A stretch of 64,000 bases of DNA from Raffaelea ambrosiae (taxonomy: Eukaryota; Ascomycota; Sordariomycetes; Ophiostomatales; Ophiostomataceae). The translations under genes and the position numbers were made by a program. The number at the start of each line of letters is the position of its first letter. Position 1 is the first letter of the stretch. Below the pieces are notes generated by a model. That model made no database searches. It was given only the letters and a program-made list of their open reading frames with translations, and was not told the DNA's origin. The stretch covers positions 433,387-497,386 of the forward strand of contig PCDI01000017.1 in the NCBI GenBank assembly GCA_002778195.1, read 5' to 3'. Below, one piece after another: positions 51,543 through 62,802 of this stretch.

Positions 51543-52790
51543 GCAGTCCCAGGAAGGTATTATTACCATGTACCAATTACCACCCCAGATACGACACTGT
51601 AGATACCAGGTGCACTAAGAGCCAAGTCGCCAAGCGCGACCCAGAAAGATGCTAGCAGCGGTGGAACGGCACAAGGCCAAGCGCACAGGCCCCCCCAAAA
51701 GACAGAAAGAAGTCAGATCCAGAAGCAAGAGAGTCTCATCAACTTAAGGCCAGACGGTGGTGAGCCGAATTAATATAGCCGTTCCAAGTACAGTGGTAAA
51801 TGAAGATGTGTTAAGCAAGAGAGAGACACGGACGTCTAATTGTGGGACGCGCACTTTTGCACAACGTGCCCTGTGTTGGGCGTCTCCACGTCTTCTGCTG
51901 GGGGGGGGATCTGGGCCCTTTGTCTCCAGTTTCAGGCTGCCCCCCCTTTTTCTCTGGCTTTGCTCTTCTCGATTCACGTGCGGTACCGGTGTCCATCCGG
52001 CGTCCCGAGAGAGAGGATGGCTGTGTTTCATTGTCACAATTTATGCCTGCTTTATTAGTACGGCCGCAGAAGGGGTCTTGTGGCTTTGCTGCCCTTTTCC
52101 CCCTCTTCTTTGGCTGTCCAAGTGGCAAAAGTCAGGCGTATGGATCGAGATTTGTTGGGAACAAGAGAGGAGAGAGAGGAGATCAGAACCAGCTTCTCGT
52201 TGGCTGGAATGGGGGGATGTGCCTATCATCGACATCATAGTTCAGGATAGAACAGTCTGGGAAGGTGGCGTTTATAAGCCAAAAAAAACAGCACTTGCCA
52301 GCGTTGTTACCTGGCCCTGATCGCTAATCTATGGCGATACATATGATACCTGCATCGTACTTGCAAGTCCGCAAAGTATTTTTTTTTTGTCGGAGACACA
52401 ATACTACTATGTAAGTACTTACAGTGGTCTCCATATCGATGCATAGCATTGCAGAGAAAAGAAAAGAAAAAGAAAAAGTGCGGAAAAAAAAGCTAGCTAA
52501 GTCTAAGCGTGTCTTCTGGCGGTGGTGGGTGGAGACTGCATGACGCCGCCTGATTGGCTCTGCAAGATTTTTTTTTGGTCCGATGCAGCATCAACGTTCG
52601 TGATGATCGTTTTGGCGACCACCCCGGCTGTCAGCGGTGTGCATCTGGAGTGCGTGCCGCAGAGTATCTTTTTGGTCTTTGCGTCCTTTCACAAGCGACA
52701 ACAAACCCCCTCGCACGGGGGGGTCTGCGTCTGTGCCAGCCCTGCAGACAGTACCCTCCTCCCCAGATGGTAGCAGAGACAAATCGAGGC

Positions 52791-52826
52791 AAGCAGCAGC
52801 AGCAGCAGCAGCACCACCACCACCAT
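52791..52826. repeat. (AGC)n followed by (ACC)n
   Basis: A trinucleotide repeat that switches from AGC to ACC in an intergenic stretch. It gives a poly-Gln/poly-His open frame, but no gene context supports translation. Confidence 0.85.
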
Positions 52827-54159
52827 CAAATGGCTATCATCGGCTGCTGCGAATACACCCAATTGTTCCCGCAGATGCGTTCCGCGTTGCCTGATTTGAC
52901 AGGCACCCTTAGGAATGGTCCCGACGTGTCGGAAGGCAGCCGCCAGCAGCAGCAGCAGCAAAGCATGCCACCCTTACAAGTTCGAGCCACAAAAAGGATC
53001 TCGCTACTATGCATTGCCATGTAGCACAATGTAGAAGCGGTCGACGCCGCCGTTGACGGCAGTGGCATCAGCAAGCACGTTGTTTTTGTGATCCCCATTT
53101 TTCGGGGCGTTCCAGAGTCGTCTCTCTCGCCACGGCGCAGCCGGTCCTCCTGCCTGGTCTCCATCCTGCTGCTGGCGCTCAAACGTCGTCTCGCCTCTGG
53201 CCAAAGTCACTCCCCCCATCGATAGCTGTAGCGTCCTCGTCCACGCCAAACCCGAGAGAGCTGCATTCCGCTGCGAGCTAACCAGAAAAACCGTTAGCGA
53301 ATATGCAGACAAAGACAACCCCCCCAGACGTCAGATACACCACCCACGCGCTCCGACCCACTGGGAGGGAAGGGTGCTGCGCCAGAGACGAAGAGAGGTG
53401 CTGCTACCGTAAGATACCACCGTAGGATACAGTGCTAACGCTCTCCTTTTGCAATACCGCAATGCGCCTGCGCAAGCCCTAGTGCTAAACAGGGGTAACG
53501 TAGGCAATCAATCCACACCTGGCAGAGAATACGCTAGGAATGCGTTTTTTCACTGCGTATCTTTATCTGCCATGCGCTTGCCGACAGACTGACACAGGAG
53601 GGCTTGCCAGAGAGGCAGGCTTTGGACTGGCAGCACCTTCCCGAGTTAGCAGCCGTGTCCGGGTCTTGCTGCTCGTCTTTTGTGCCATCTCTACCTAATT
53701 GGTCAGCAGACACTCGTCCATGATGCGAGGCAATCACAGCGTCAGGACAGCGTCAGAGGGAAGGCGCTCTTCCTCGGAATTTCGTTCTCGGCTAGGATAA
53801 TCATCGTTCCTTCCCCATTTGAGGCACCGTGTGCAAGATAGTGCCGGCAAACGGATAACTACCTCTTCTGTACTTGTGCGCGCTGACTCGATCCATGTAA
53901 AGCCGCAGCAGTGGCGCCGAGAGGGCGGGTCTCTGCCAAGTACTGCCAGACTCTTACTTTGTGCCTGCTGGCTTGTTTTCTGGGGGGTTTTTTCGTTTTA
54001 AATTTTTTTTTTTTGCGCCCACGCTTTACACTCCTTTTTACAGTGCAATACTCGTCTCTGTTTTTTTTTCTCTACCGCCTGCGCTAAAAGTCAACCCTTC
54101 CTTCTTTGCCGTTGGTCGCCGCCACAATCGCCTCCCCGGTGTCATTGCTCCTTCCCTCT

Positions 54160-54426
54160 TTCCATTTTAATTTTTTATATCTTAATTTTTTTTTTCTCTT
54201 TCCCCTCTTCTGGATTACTTTTTACTCTTCTCTTCTCTCCTTCTTTCTCTCTCTCTCTCTCTCTCTCTTTTCTTCTCTCATCTCTCTACGCCCACACCAC
54301 TCAAATTGTTTTGAACCTCACCTCGCAAACACTCTTATCTGGGTTGTTGTCGGTGTTGCTGTCGGAAGAAGTTGTCGCGAAGGCTGTTGTCGAAGCTCGA
54401 AGTTTTGGAAGGAAATTTTCTTGAAG
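54160..54426 (+). promoter_or_regulatory. CT-rich core promoter and probable first (non-coding) exon of GIS2
   Basis: A strong pyrimidine block including (CT)n at 54,246-54,268 is followed by mixed sequence ending ...CTTGAAG at 54,426, directly before the donor GTGAGT. CT-rich blocks upstream of transcription starts are typical of highly expressed filamentous-fungal genes. The transcription start is inferred to lie near 54,290-54,310. Confidence 0.5.
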
Positions 54427-55697
54427 GTGAGTCGAGTCCCCCCCTGATTCCGCACACACGCACGCAGTCTTGAGCATCTTTCTGCGTGGTCTTTGTTATG
54501 CGCGCCTCGCTTTTCCTTCACCATCTTCCTCTCTTCCTATCCTCCTGCACCGTCACTCTCCGGCCGAGCCTGTCTGTGGGATCCATCGTCTCGACTGTCG
54601 CAATCCGAGCTCTCGACTGCGCAAAACGTTCCAAATAGTCGCACTGGCCGACAGTCTGGTCCGACAGCACACGCCAACTCTCTCGTGTCACTTTCAGCTT
54701 GTGTGCACCGCACTGCGACCTTTTTCAGGCCAGCATCGCAATGCGCCGCTGTTGCGACTCTGGGGAGCCGAGAAAACTTTTTACCACTTTTTTTTTTTTT
54801 TCGCTCCTCATCTCCGTTATCACGCCCCGCCTGTCAGAGCGTCCTGGTCTCGCCACTATCTGAATTGCGAGAGAACCCCGGCTACACTCCTTGGTGAACG
54901 CACCTTCCGTTTTTTCGATTACTCGTTCCTCTTTCGGCCTTCGTCGGCTCTACTCAGGATCACGCAACCCGTCACCGCTCTACGTCTACACTCGTCAACC
55001 CGTTCGCTCAAAAACAGCAGGAGCCTATCAGATCCGTTATCTAAGCAAACAACCGTCTCGGTGGATCTCTTTGCCAGCTCTAGTATTCCTGTGCTGAGCT
55101 CTCCCGACTTCCTCGTCCCCCGTGCGACTTGCGTCCCGTGACAATGGGTTGTGGGAATATCAAACATTGGGCGGGATCCGGAAGCCGGGACTGGAAGTCA
55201 GGACCTGTTTGTCTTGTGTGTCGGTACCAACGGTGTATTTCAACTGCAGCACTCGCCCCAAATCAGCATTGTTGCACAAGCCTCATGCATCCTGCAGGTC
55301 TGGCCAGGCGGAGCAGAGTGAGATACGACAGAGCGGCAACAAATCGGCCACGGCCACTTATTATTTAAGCCCGATACCCGTCCTCCCCTCAATATGGGGC
55401 CTTTGTGCGGCTGCGAGCACGAAAGCGCACGGGATAAATTGGCTTGCGTGTACCCCCTGGCCTCACATCGCTTCCGCACAAAAGACGGGATGCTGCTTAG
55501 CGACGACGGAGATCCTATCCGCTCAGACAGACTCGGCACCCCTGCATTTCACTGTCTTCTCACATCACCTCACATATGCTTACCCCAGCGCTCTGCGCAA
55601 CGCATAAATCTCCATGCCAAAACCAGGTCGCGCGATATGGCTCGGCAAAAACACGGCGTCTTTGACGGCAATGCATGCTAACAGTCATTCGTTGCAG
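54427..55697 (+). other. Probable 1.27-kb intron in the 5' UTR of GIS2
   Basis: The donor GAAG|GTGAGT at 54,427 and acceptor GTTGCAG at 55,697 frame 1,271 nt. A TGCTAACA branch point lies at about 55,677-55,684, 12-14 nt before the AG, as in the coding introns here. Only 22 nt separate the acceptor from the ATG. The 3' site is well supported. The donor is the best match upstream but could be another. No box C/D snoRNA signature was noticed inside. Confidence 0.5.
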
Positions 55698-55719
55698 AAC
55701 TCACATCCACATTGACAAA

Positions 55720-56547
55720 ATGTCGTCCCTCTCTCGTCGTGCGTGCTACAAGTGCGGCAACGTCGGCCACTACGCCGAGGTCTGCTCGTCCGCTGAGCGT
55801 CTCTGCTACAACTGTAAGCAATTGCTGCTTTGCTGGCAGAATTTGGGTATTTCTATATCCAAAGCTAACACACCCTTCACAGGCAAGCAGCCCGGCCACG
55901 AGTCCAACCAGTGCCCTCTGCCTCGCACCACTGAAGCCAAGCAGTGCTACCACTGCCAGGGCCTCGGCCACGTCCAGGCTGACTGCCCGACCCTGCGCCT
56001 GACTGGTGCTGCCTCCGGTGCTCGCTGCTACAACTGCGGCCAGCCCGGCCACCTGGCTGTATGTCTTCTGTCTTAATGTTTTTTTTTTCTTTCTTTATTT
56101 TCGCGCAAACTCTTGCTGACCGCCTTCTAGCGCGCCTGCCCCAACCCCAGCACTGGCCTCGGCCGCGGTGCTGCCCTCCCCCCTCGCGGCGGCTACGGCG
56201 GCTACGGCCGTGGTGGCTTCGTCCCGGGCGGTCCCCGTCCTGCCACTTGCTACAAGTGCGGTGGCCCGAACCACTTTGCCCGTGATTGCCAGGCTCAGGC
56301 CATGAAGTGCTACGCCTGCGGCAAGCTCGGCCACATCTCGCGCGAGTGCACTGCCCCCAACGGCGGCCCTCTGAACACTGCTGGCAAGACCTGCTACCAG
56401 TGCGGCGAGGCTGGTCACATCTCCCGCGACTGCCCGCAGAAGCAGGCCAACGGCGTCCCTGAGATCAGCGCTGAGATCCCCATGCCGGATGCCTCCACCG
56501 TTGCTGCTCCCGCCGCTGTGGTGCCCCCCATCGCCCCGGTCGCCTAG
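55720..56547 (+). CDS. GIS2: CCHC zinc-knuckle nucleic-acid-binding protein, Gis2/CNBP/Byr3 type
   Basis: A single-strand nucleic-acid-binding protein associated with translating mRNAs and stress granules. Three exons (55720-55813, 55883-56058, 56131-56547) give 228 aa. Seven CCHC knuckles are seen: CYKCGNVGHYAEVC, CYNCKQPGHESNQC, CYHCQGLGHVQADC, CYNCGQPGHLARAC, CYKCGGPNHFARDC, CYACGKLGHISREC and CYQCGEAGHISRDC. An RGG-like linker (PPRGGYGGYGRGGF) lies between knuckles 4 and 5, as in CNBP, where the RG box follows an early knuckle. The C-terminal tail is Pro/Ala-rich. Both coding introns interrupt knuckles. Yeast Gis2 also has seven knuckles. Family identification is firm. Confidence 0.97.
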
Positions 56548-58504
56548 GCGGCCACCGGTCACCGCTATTCGCCCGATGTGCGCTTATTGGCTTTGTGAAG
56601 CACCATCTTCGGTCGGGCAAATACGCGGCTCACCTGGGTGCTCTGTAACGAGTAACCCGTGTTTCTCTAATCGTTGCTTTTGTTGATTTTGTGTTTGAAA
56701 AAAATCACTCTGCTTTTCATTCGATTTTGTGTTTTGTTACAAAAAAAACTGGGACACGCCTATGCGTCTACGCCCTTCTCTTCGACCACTTGGTTTTTAC
56801 TTGTAACCAAGCTTTTACCCTGTTATTTTTTTTCTTCACCCGGCATAGTACTGGCACAGTTACCACAATCCTGCGTTTCTTTGGCGTCATCGGTTCTCAC
56901 TCTTATCTCTTTACAATACTTTTGATTTTCTGGAACACGATGGAAATGAAAGAGGGAAGGAAAAAGAAAGGGAAGGGGCTTGCAGATTCTTTGAGGATGT
57001 CTTGAAAGCGATTTCGGAACGTTTCTCTGCAAGACGAGATTCTACTTCGGTTTCGATTCGAACTGTTCAATTGAGGATGGTGGGAGCAAGACTAATTTCC
57101 GTTGCTGGTGCTTTTTTCTCTTGAAGCTGGAGAAGGAAATGAAAAAGAAAAAGAAAAAAGTTACCGGTGCGGCACCCTTCTTGGAACAAGGAATTTCGGA
57201 ATATACCCCCGGGAGATGATTTACGACATCATGGGCTACTTATGCGTTGTTGAGGACTCGGATGTCTCTTCCCTTTTGTTTGCCGGCCACCGTTTTCCAG
57301 AAACATTCTCCGCCATCTCTTTTGATCCAAACACCAGTTGGCTGGTCAGGGGAGAGAAGTGCATATCTATCTCAGTGGAGAGGATGCGGATGCGGATGCG
57401 GATGGGATTGGGGATTTGGGCCTGGGTTGTCGCGGCTAGCCGAATCCCGGAAAGGAGGTGTTGTCGAGGTGTTTCTGTCGTTCTTTTTCGGTCTTTCCTT
57501 TTAGTTCTGCTGCTGGGAAAACAGGCTAGCAGACTTGCTGTTATGGTTTGTCTCTCTGTTAACACTCTTTTCTCGACAAGGACAAGAAAAAGACGGGGAC
57601 GACAGGTAAAGGCATGGAACAGTTGATAGCTGGAGGAAATTAGAGAAGGCGAAAAAAAAGCAAAAGTTGTTCCGCTCCACTACATTTGTCTCTTTCAGTC
57701 TATGAATGCGTGAGTTGTGCCGAAAAAGACTTGAAAAGTCTCGGCCAAGAATTTACCCATTGGCCGTTGTGGACGACTGAGTCAGTAGTAGTGTTGGTGT
57801 CGCCTCAGCCTTGTCTCACGTGATGAATTACACGGACGAACAGTTTTAAATTAGACCTAAGAGAAAAACAAGCAACAAAGCACACATATATGCAGGAAAT
57901 AGAATCTTCCGAGCTCTATATTTGACCTAGTCAGATGAGTGTGGTATCATCATAAAAGCTGCTAAGGAAATCTTGCTACAAGTGGCTGGACGTGGGATCC
58001 AAGTCGAACTGCCTGCTTTTTGCACTCTTGTTCTTTTGTTTTTGATGAGATTTTGTGTTGGAAGAAAGAATAATTTATTTCCTTATCCCTCGAACTTTTC
58101 GGATTTTTTTTTTGTTTCTCTTCTCTCCTGGGGATTTCCCCCCTTCCAGAAAAAAAGAACTCCTGAATCCCCTCCGAGTAGCAGTAGTAAATATGTCATA
58201 GGCCAATATATGCAACAAAAATGAACAACAAGGGCAACCAAATACACAAAAGTGCGACAGTGCAAAAAAATACACACAAAAAAAAGGCTGTTTCATAAAT
58301 AAAGGTATATGTATAGAAGAAGTGAAGAACGGGGTGGCTGTTTGCACAAAGGGGGTTGTTAAAATTACAAACCCCCACAAGAAAGGAAGAAGTGTTGTGT
58401 GTGGCTAGCAATCATGGATCGCGGCTGGCGCCAGGCGAAGAAATATGGACGACGAAAGAAAAAAAAAAGGCACAAAGAGAAAGACATCTCGAGAAGGAAA
58501 AGAA
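56548..58504. other. Spacer between convergent GIS2 and GH16 genes
   Basis: About 2 kb with no gene. It contains the GIS2 3' UTR, T-rich in its first 300 bp, AT-rich DNA and the GH16 3' flank. TCACGTGATGAA-type sequence occurs at about 57,817. Open frames at 57,102-57,626 lack support. Confidence 0.7.
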
Positions 58505-59438
58505 CTAGCTCGAGTAGGCGGCAACGTAGGCAGCCTCCATCATGGCGCCGTAGCCATCCTCAGTTGCCGAGTTCGGGTCACCTCTGTTTGTTGGTGTTAG
58601 CATACGGTTTGAAGGAGAGGAAAAGATATATTATACACAGGAGGGAGGGAACATACGGGAAATCACCGCCGACGGCGACGTTGAGGATAATGTAAAAGGG
58701 ACTGTGGGCCAGGACGCCCCAGGTGCCCTCGTCGCCGATCTGGGCGCCGGTCAGGGTGCTGTAGACGTTGCCGTCCAACATCCACTCGATCTTCTCGGTG
58801 GACCAGTCGTTGGACGTGCGGTCCCACACAATGGTCCAGGTGTGGAAGTCGCTGTCGTCGGGGATGCTCACGGACGCGCTCCGGCCGTTGGGCTCGTTGC
58901 ACACGCCGCCCGACGAGACGTCACAGTGCGCGGTGCCGTAGCCGGTCAGCTCGCCGTTCTTCTCCTCGAGAATGTCCAGCTCGCCGCACGTCGGCCACGC
59001 GGTGCCGTGGCGCATGGAGTCGCCCAGCATCCAAAAGGCGGGCCAGATGCCCTGCTTGTTGGCGGCCGCGTTGCTGCCGAACCGGATGCTGCTCTCGACC
59101 CGGGTGAGCTTGCCGGCGCCGGGCGTCACGGTGCCAGAGGTCTCGATGCGGGCCGAGGTCCAGCCGCCCGAAGCAGAGCTGGACTTCCAGGGCACCAACT
59201 GGACGGTGCCGCCGCCGGAGATCTGGAGGTTGCTGCCGTCTTCGTAGGTTTCCTTTTCGTCGTTGACGCCGAGATCGCCCGTGATAATGTTCCACTTGCT
59301 GGTGTCCGGGGAGGAGCCGGCGTCGCCCCAGAAGTCGTCCTTGAAGGTCACGGACAAGCCGTCGTAGGACGGGATGGTGGTGGCGGCAACAAAGGCTGGC
59401 AGCAGGGCCAGGAGAGTGGAGGCGGCGAGGAACTGCAT
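58505..59438 (-). CDS. secreted GH16 endo-beta-1,3(4)-glucanase
   Basis: A glycoside hydrolase family 16 enzyme cleaving beta-1,3 or mixed-linked beta-glucan outside the cell. Two exons (59438-58657, 58583-58505) give 286 aa. The signal peptide is MQFLAASTLLALLPAFVAA. The jelly-roll domain shows VTFKDDFWGD, the aromatic IWPAFWMLGDS and the catalytic ExDxxE signature GELDILEEKNG, with nucleophile Glu153, Asp155 and acid/base Glu158. Later come HCDVSSGG, DFHTWTIVWDRTSNDW, IEWMLDGN and the strand FYIILNVAVGGDFPGDPN spanning the intron. It ends MEAAYVAAYSS with no GPI anchor or carbohydrate-binding module. Length is standard for a single-domain secreted GH16. Exact linkage specificity cannot be told. 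It may serve wall remodelling or degradation of host or plant glucans. Confidence 0.96.
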
Positions 59439-59444
59439 TTTGGC

Positions 59445-59464
59445 GTGTGTGTGTGTGTGTGTGT
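59445..59464. repeat. (GT)10 microsatellite in the GH16 5' leader
   Basis: Ten GT units, (AC)10 on the gene strand, end 6 nt before the GH16 start codon. A dinucleotide repeat this close to the initiation codon is unusual. Confidence 0.9.
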
Positions 59465-59636
59465 ATGAGAGAAAAAGATATGTATATGGAGAGAAGTGTA
59501 CGGTATGTACTGGGTTTTCTATGGGTGGGTATAATATGTATAGACGAGAAGCAAAGTAAGAAGTAAGGACTGGAAAGCTTGGGTAGAAAACTGGCTACCG
59601 GCTGAACCTGCAGATTCCAGGATATAGATGTGTTGG

Positions 59637-59646
59637 TATATAAAAA
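59637..59646 (-). promoter_or_regulatory. Possible TATA element of the GH16 gene
   Basis: TATATAAAAA on the + strand (TTTTTATATA on the gene strand) lies about 200 bp upstream of the GH16 ATG. Its core is self-complementary so either orientation could serve. A second TATATATA lies near 59,968. Weak evidence. Confidence 0.3.
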
Positions 59647-61686
59647 GCCCGAGGGTGATGTGGTGATGGAGGAAACCAAAGGAAGGTGTGTAAGTCCAGA
59701 AAGGTGTGTTTCTTTCTGTATTGACGGAAGGAGAGGACCAAGAGGATCAAGAGAATCACAGGCTTGAAAAGAATCGAAAAGGAGTGCGAGACTTTTTTGT
59801 ACCGGCAAGAGAGAATAGAAAACAAATGAGAAAAGAGGCGTGAAGACCAGCAACCGGTGTAAGGAACACAAAAAAGAGAACTGTAGGATGGAAGGATACC
59901 AGGAAACAAACAAACAAAAGAGAGCAGCGGAGGGGAAGATCATGGGGGGGCAGGCAACATGCTTGATGATATATATACACATGAGTGTATAAGACGGCCC
60001 GGAGGAGACGAGCCAGAGAGGGTAGGAGGGAGGGTGGGTAGGACAGCAGCAAGGGCCAGGACACAAGCATAGTTGTCGAGAGATGGGATGAGAAGGGACA
60101 AGACGAAAAGGTGGATGGACACACGGCCAGTTGCACTAGCACACATGGCCGTGCCCACTGCTTGGTAGGGGTAAAGGGGGGGTGTATGTTTGTTCTGAGG
60201 ATGGGGTGTTTCTTTTTGGGGGGGGGATGTACATTCACCTTCCCAATGTACCTTACTTCCGTAGACGCATGGAGTGTGGGTGGACTCTGGAAATCCTGCC
60301 GGCGCAAAGGCCACCCAAGCTGGCGTTGCGCCGTGCGGACAGTATGTGAGTGGCCAGAGGCCGTCCCGTATACATAGCAGTGAACGAATGGATACCCTGT
60401 ACGCGTAGTTACTTTGCTGTCAAGGGGCGCTCCCATGTCTGTCATGTCACATAGTATGTTCTATGCGAGTAAGTTCGTTTTGGCAGGCCGGAAAGCCGGT
60501 GGTCATCCCTCCTTTGTTGGGAGAGCAAAAAGCACACAAAAAAAACGCCCAAAAGAACCCTAAGAGACCACGAGAAAGAAGGGGGGGGCACGAGGAGACA
60601 CGAAGGAAATGCGTTTACGCGGGTCTGACGAGTAGGATCCCGGAAGTCGTGATGGCCAGGTCAAAGGTCAAAGCCAAGAGAGAGGCAACGAGTAAAGTGC
60701 TTGCATGGGGAGTCGCTAATGCAAGCATATACCATGGCCCACGAGGAAAGAAGCAAGCAAAAGAATCAAGCGTGTACTTTCCCATGTACCTGCATTCTAG
60801 CAGGGGAAAAAAGAGGAGAAAAAAAGGCACAGCCCGGCGCAACGATGCCAGTGAGGAGGAGACACGGGGACCAGCGAGAAAAAAGAAGAAGCATATTATT
60901 GTGTTCAAAAGTACACCAAAAAAAAAGCTGAAGAAAAAAAAAAGGACAAGCGAGGCGCCCCGGCTGCCGAGACAAGGGGGGGGGGGTGCGGTGGTGCCGG
61001 TGGAGGACGCTGATTGGGGCGCAGAGGACTGAGCAGGGGCAGAAAAAGGAAAGGGAGGGGATCTAGGGGAGGGTCTACGGTCGATATGGCCCAAACCTTG
61101 TGGAAAGGGGAGAGACCAAACGTGAAACATCTGAAGTCGACGCAGCCAATGACAGGACGGCAAAGCCCTCTGAGAGACACGGGGGGGTCACCCTCGGCCG
61201 GGACCAGTTGTGTAAGTCGGCGGATGTGGGCGATCACGCTCCTGGCTGCTGGGATTTGGGGGGTTTGGCTGGCGAGCAGGTGCAGCCGGAGAAGAGCGTG
61301 GCTTGAACGGATCGGGGTCGGATGACGATGCTCGATATTGATCAAGGCTACCGAGACGACGCACACGACCATCCAGGACAGGAAGAAAAAACAACCGGTT
61401 TCTGGAAACGCCAAAATAGATACCCATGCCGCATAATGGCTAATTTGGCCCTATATAAAGCACTGGAAATAAATCAGAGGCGGTGCGGTGACGGGAGCGA
61501 TAGAAGGGGGGGGGGCGGCGCCATACCGACGGGCTGGTGGAGTGAGCAAAGAGGCGAAGTTTTGGCTGTCAGCGTTGAAAATGGGTCCCCTCCCCCCTTC
61601 TGTATTTGTGTCTTAAATTGAGCGTTCCTGCGTTCTAGGCTGTCAGCCTGTCCAGACCAGGGGTGAATCGGTGGGACTGCTGGCAG

Positions 61687-61780
61687 GGCCAAAAAAAAGT
61701 AAAAAAGTAAAAAATAAAAAATAAAAAATAAAAAAAAAGTAAATAAAATAAAATAAAATAAAATAAAAAATAAAAAGAGG
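61687..61780. repeat. A-rich repeat with (TAAAA)n
   Basis: About 95 bp composed of A runs interrupted by G/T, including four consecutive TAAAA units, in intergenic DNA. Confidence 0.9.
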
Positions 61781-62737
61781 GAGAAAACGACGTGCATGCA
61801 ACATCGGGGCTTTAGACAAACCCTGCGAAGCCTAGTCTGCAGCGTCGTAAGGGGTCCCGACCTATAGCAGAGCCGGGCACGATGCGTACTACGAGTACGT
61901 ACGACGGTGCTGCGGTGAGGCAGCCGGAGATGACCTAAAAGGAAACGTTGAAACCAAAGAAAAGAGGCAGGGGGCTGCAGAAATAGAACAGAAAAGGAAG
62001 GAGAGAAGCAGTCCCCCAATCCCCCAATCCCCCCATCCCCATCCAAAAAGCAAACCCTTTCCAGATGAACCAGGACCGTCGAGATCCAGACCCGTCCAGA
62101 CGATCCAAGCCGGCCAAACCGGCCAAACCCAACCGCACCAGAGCCAGCCACTCAGACGGCCCGAACGGACAGTACAAGGTGCATCCAGGGCGGCCATACA
62201 AAGTACATAGTAGTTAACTAGTAGCCAGTGCGTCTCCTTCCCAAGGAGGCGCGGCCCTGTCCCCATCGCATGCCCTCCTCGCCCCTGATGCTCCGTTGCC
62301 TTCGCCCCCCCTTCCCTCGTTCGTTCGTCCGTTCTTCTGTCGCCTTCTCAGAGCGGAAGGTCACAGAGAACCGAACAATGGCTCTATCCAGGGCCAGCGT
62401 TGGCGGGCAAAGGGGGTGGGGGGGAGGCTTCAAGCTTCACGCCCAAAAAAGGCATGTGAAACAGTCGAGTGGGCACGCCCAAAATGGGGTCGCAAGGGGG
62501 GGGGCCAACTATTAGCGAGGACAAGGTAGACAGACGGAGAGAGGCAAAACCACTGGGTGGAAGGCAGCTGCGAGCCAGCCAATGGAAACGACGGTCCCTT
62601 GGCGAGCGCAAAAGAAAAAAAGAAGGGCAAAAAAAAGAAGAAAAAAAAAGAAACGGCCTATTGCAGTCTGCGTGTCGCGTTCACATGCGCATTCCCTTTT
62701 TTTTTTTCCTTTTCGCGCGCGCTCTCTTTCTCTCTTT

Positions 62738-62802
62738 CTCTGTCTCTCATGCGCGCGCCAGTCCCTGTCTTCTCTCTCTGTCTCTCATGCGCGCGCCAGT
62801 CC
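62738..62802. repeat. Tandem duplication, 38-nt period
   Basis: A 27-nt sequence containing tctcatgcgcgcgccag occurs perfectly at 62,738-62,764 and 62,776-62,802. The two copies are separated by 11 nt of CT-rich DNA. Confidence 0.9.

Larger units (their letters stand above)
49461..54159. other. Long gene-poor region
   Basis: About 4.7 kb with no recognised gene. It holds the 3' flank of the two-TM gene, an A35 tract (51,506-51,540), an (AGC)n(ACC)n repeat at 52,791-52,826 and several T or C homopolymers. Open frames at 50,472-51,029 and 52,554-53,024 have no supporting domain, and the latter begins with TTG. Confidence 0.65.

Noticed and set aside
52554..53024. Frame with poly-Gln and poly-His
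   Set aside because: It begins with TTG, its repeats come from a simple trinucleotide tract, and there are no flanking splice or domain signals.
60463..61032. Lys/Arg-rich 189-codon frame
   Set aside because: Composition follows a purine-rich strand. No family resemblance or conserved block is seen.
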